Below, piece after piece: positions 5,966-6,262 of a stretch of 6,262 nucleotides of DNA; position 1 is the first letter of the stretch; each line of letters starts with the position of its first letter. Source of the stretch: Elusimicrobiota bacterium (GTDB taxonomy: Bacteria > Omnitrophota > Gorgyraeia > Zapsychrales > Fredricksoniimonadaceae). The notes under the pieces were generated by a model. The model saw only the letters and a list, made by a program, of their open reading frames with translations, was not told the origin of the DNA and did no database searches. The position numbers were made by a program, and so were the translations under genes. The stretch spans positions 1 to 6,262 of the forward strand of contig JAAYZZ010000069.1 in NCBI GenBank assembly GCA_012514595.1, in the 5' to 3' direction.

Positions 5966-6262
5966 ATGATCACGATCGGCGCCCAGATCAAGAAGATCCG
6001 CAAGCTCAAGAAGGTCACCCTGACAGAACTTTCCAGACGCAGCGGGGTCCAGATCGCCACCCTCTCCCGCATGGAACACGGAAAGATGGAAGGAACGGTG
6101 GGCTCGCACTTTCAGATCGCCAAGGCGCTGGGGGTCGATATCGTCAACATCTACCAGGGGGTTCAGGAGGAAGAGGCCCAGCCGGTGTCCTCTCAGGAGA
6201 CGCTCGAGACCCTCTCCCCCCCTAATGAAAAGGTCTCCCAGGAGATCCTCTCCCGGCAGCCC
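5966..6262 (+). CDS. XRE-family helix-turn-helix regulator, C-terminus outside window
   Basis: Open for 99 codons to the right edge. Residues 4-63 are a complete Cro/CI-type (HTH_3) domain: IGAQIKKIRKLKKVTLTELS (4-23), turn RRSG (24-27), recognition helix QIATLSRMEHGK (29-40), then the packing helices HFQIAKALGVDIVNIYQG (48-65). MEHGKMEGT in place of the usual 'iEnGkr.p' is of a type seen in XRE regulators that often carry a C-terminal effector domain; none is visible here. Residues 67-99 are a Glu/Gln/Ser/Pro-rich linker (EEEAQPVSSQE...). Start chosen from AGGAGG (5955-5960), 5 nt upstream. It probably controls the divergent operon and itself through the shared spacer, which is inferred from position and motifs. 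Confidence 0.9.
   Translation, partial: MITIGAQIKKIRKLKKVTLTELSRRSGVQIATLSRMEHGKMEGTVGSHFQIAKALGVDIVNIYQGVQEEEAQPVSSQETLETLSPPNEKVSQEILSRQP

Overview
The window reads as one five-gene minus-strand operon, a regulatory region at its promoter, and the start of a divergent regulator gene. Base composition is moderately GC-rich (mid-50s by eye). Three of the five operon products carry clear Sec signal peptides. One resembles outer-membrane/envelope proteins in its C-terminal half and one is a SpvB/TcdB/Rhs-type surface or secreted giant, so a diderm (Gram-negative-type) bacterium is likely. The SpoVG homologue and the style of the XRE regulator suggest a deltaproteobacterial, Nitrospirota or Omnitrophota-like lineage rather than an enterobacterium; this is inference and low confidence.

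Layout, in order of operon transcription (right to left): a strong sigma70-like promoter (TTGACA, 17 nt, TATCTT; 5828-5856) drives a 72-residue unknown protein (5542-5760), a 524-residue exported beta-propeller protein (3981-5555, overlapping its predecessor by 14 nt), an 82-residue exported protein built like a small zinc-ribbon fold that has lost its cysteines (3731-3979, 1 nt after its predecessor) and a SpoVG-family nucleic-acid-binding protein (3409-3675). A 136-nt leader (3273-3408) follows, holding an elaborate hairpin that ends in a U-tract. It leads into a very large gene (3272 to beyond the left edge, at least 1090 codons) encoding a Sec-exported SpvB-type protein: SpvB N-terminal domain, an apparent beta-sandwich insertion, six calcium-loop FG-GAP/VCBS propeller repeats, a TcdB-middle-like region and the first Rhs/YD repeats. 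Its C-terminal end, where a toxin tip would sit, is outside the window. That whole stretch is one open frame on the minus strand; the plus-strand ORFs opposite it are shadows.

On the right, 5761-5965 separates the operon from a divergent XRE-family regulator (5966 to beyond the right edge). This spacer holds five copies of a GATGT core, three palindromes and two hairpins that pair with the ribosome-binding sites of the two flanking genes. The arrangement suggests that the regulator controls the operon and perhaps itself.

The most notable point is the spoVG-to-Rhs junction. An intrinsic-terminator-like structure sits directly in front of the giant gene's ribosome-binding site, leaving no room for a promoter after it. 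Expression of the giant Rhs protein probably requires conditional read-through, and a nucleic-acid-binding protein is encoded immediately upstream. No RNA genes, insertion sequences or CRISPR arrays were recognised, and there is no gene-free stretch above 300 bases.
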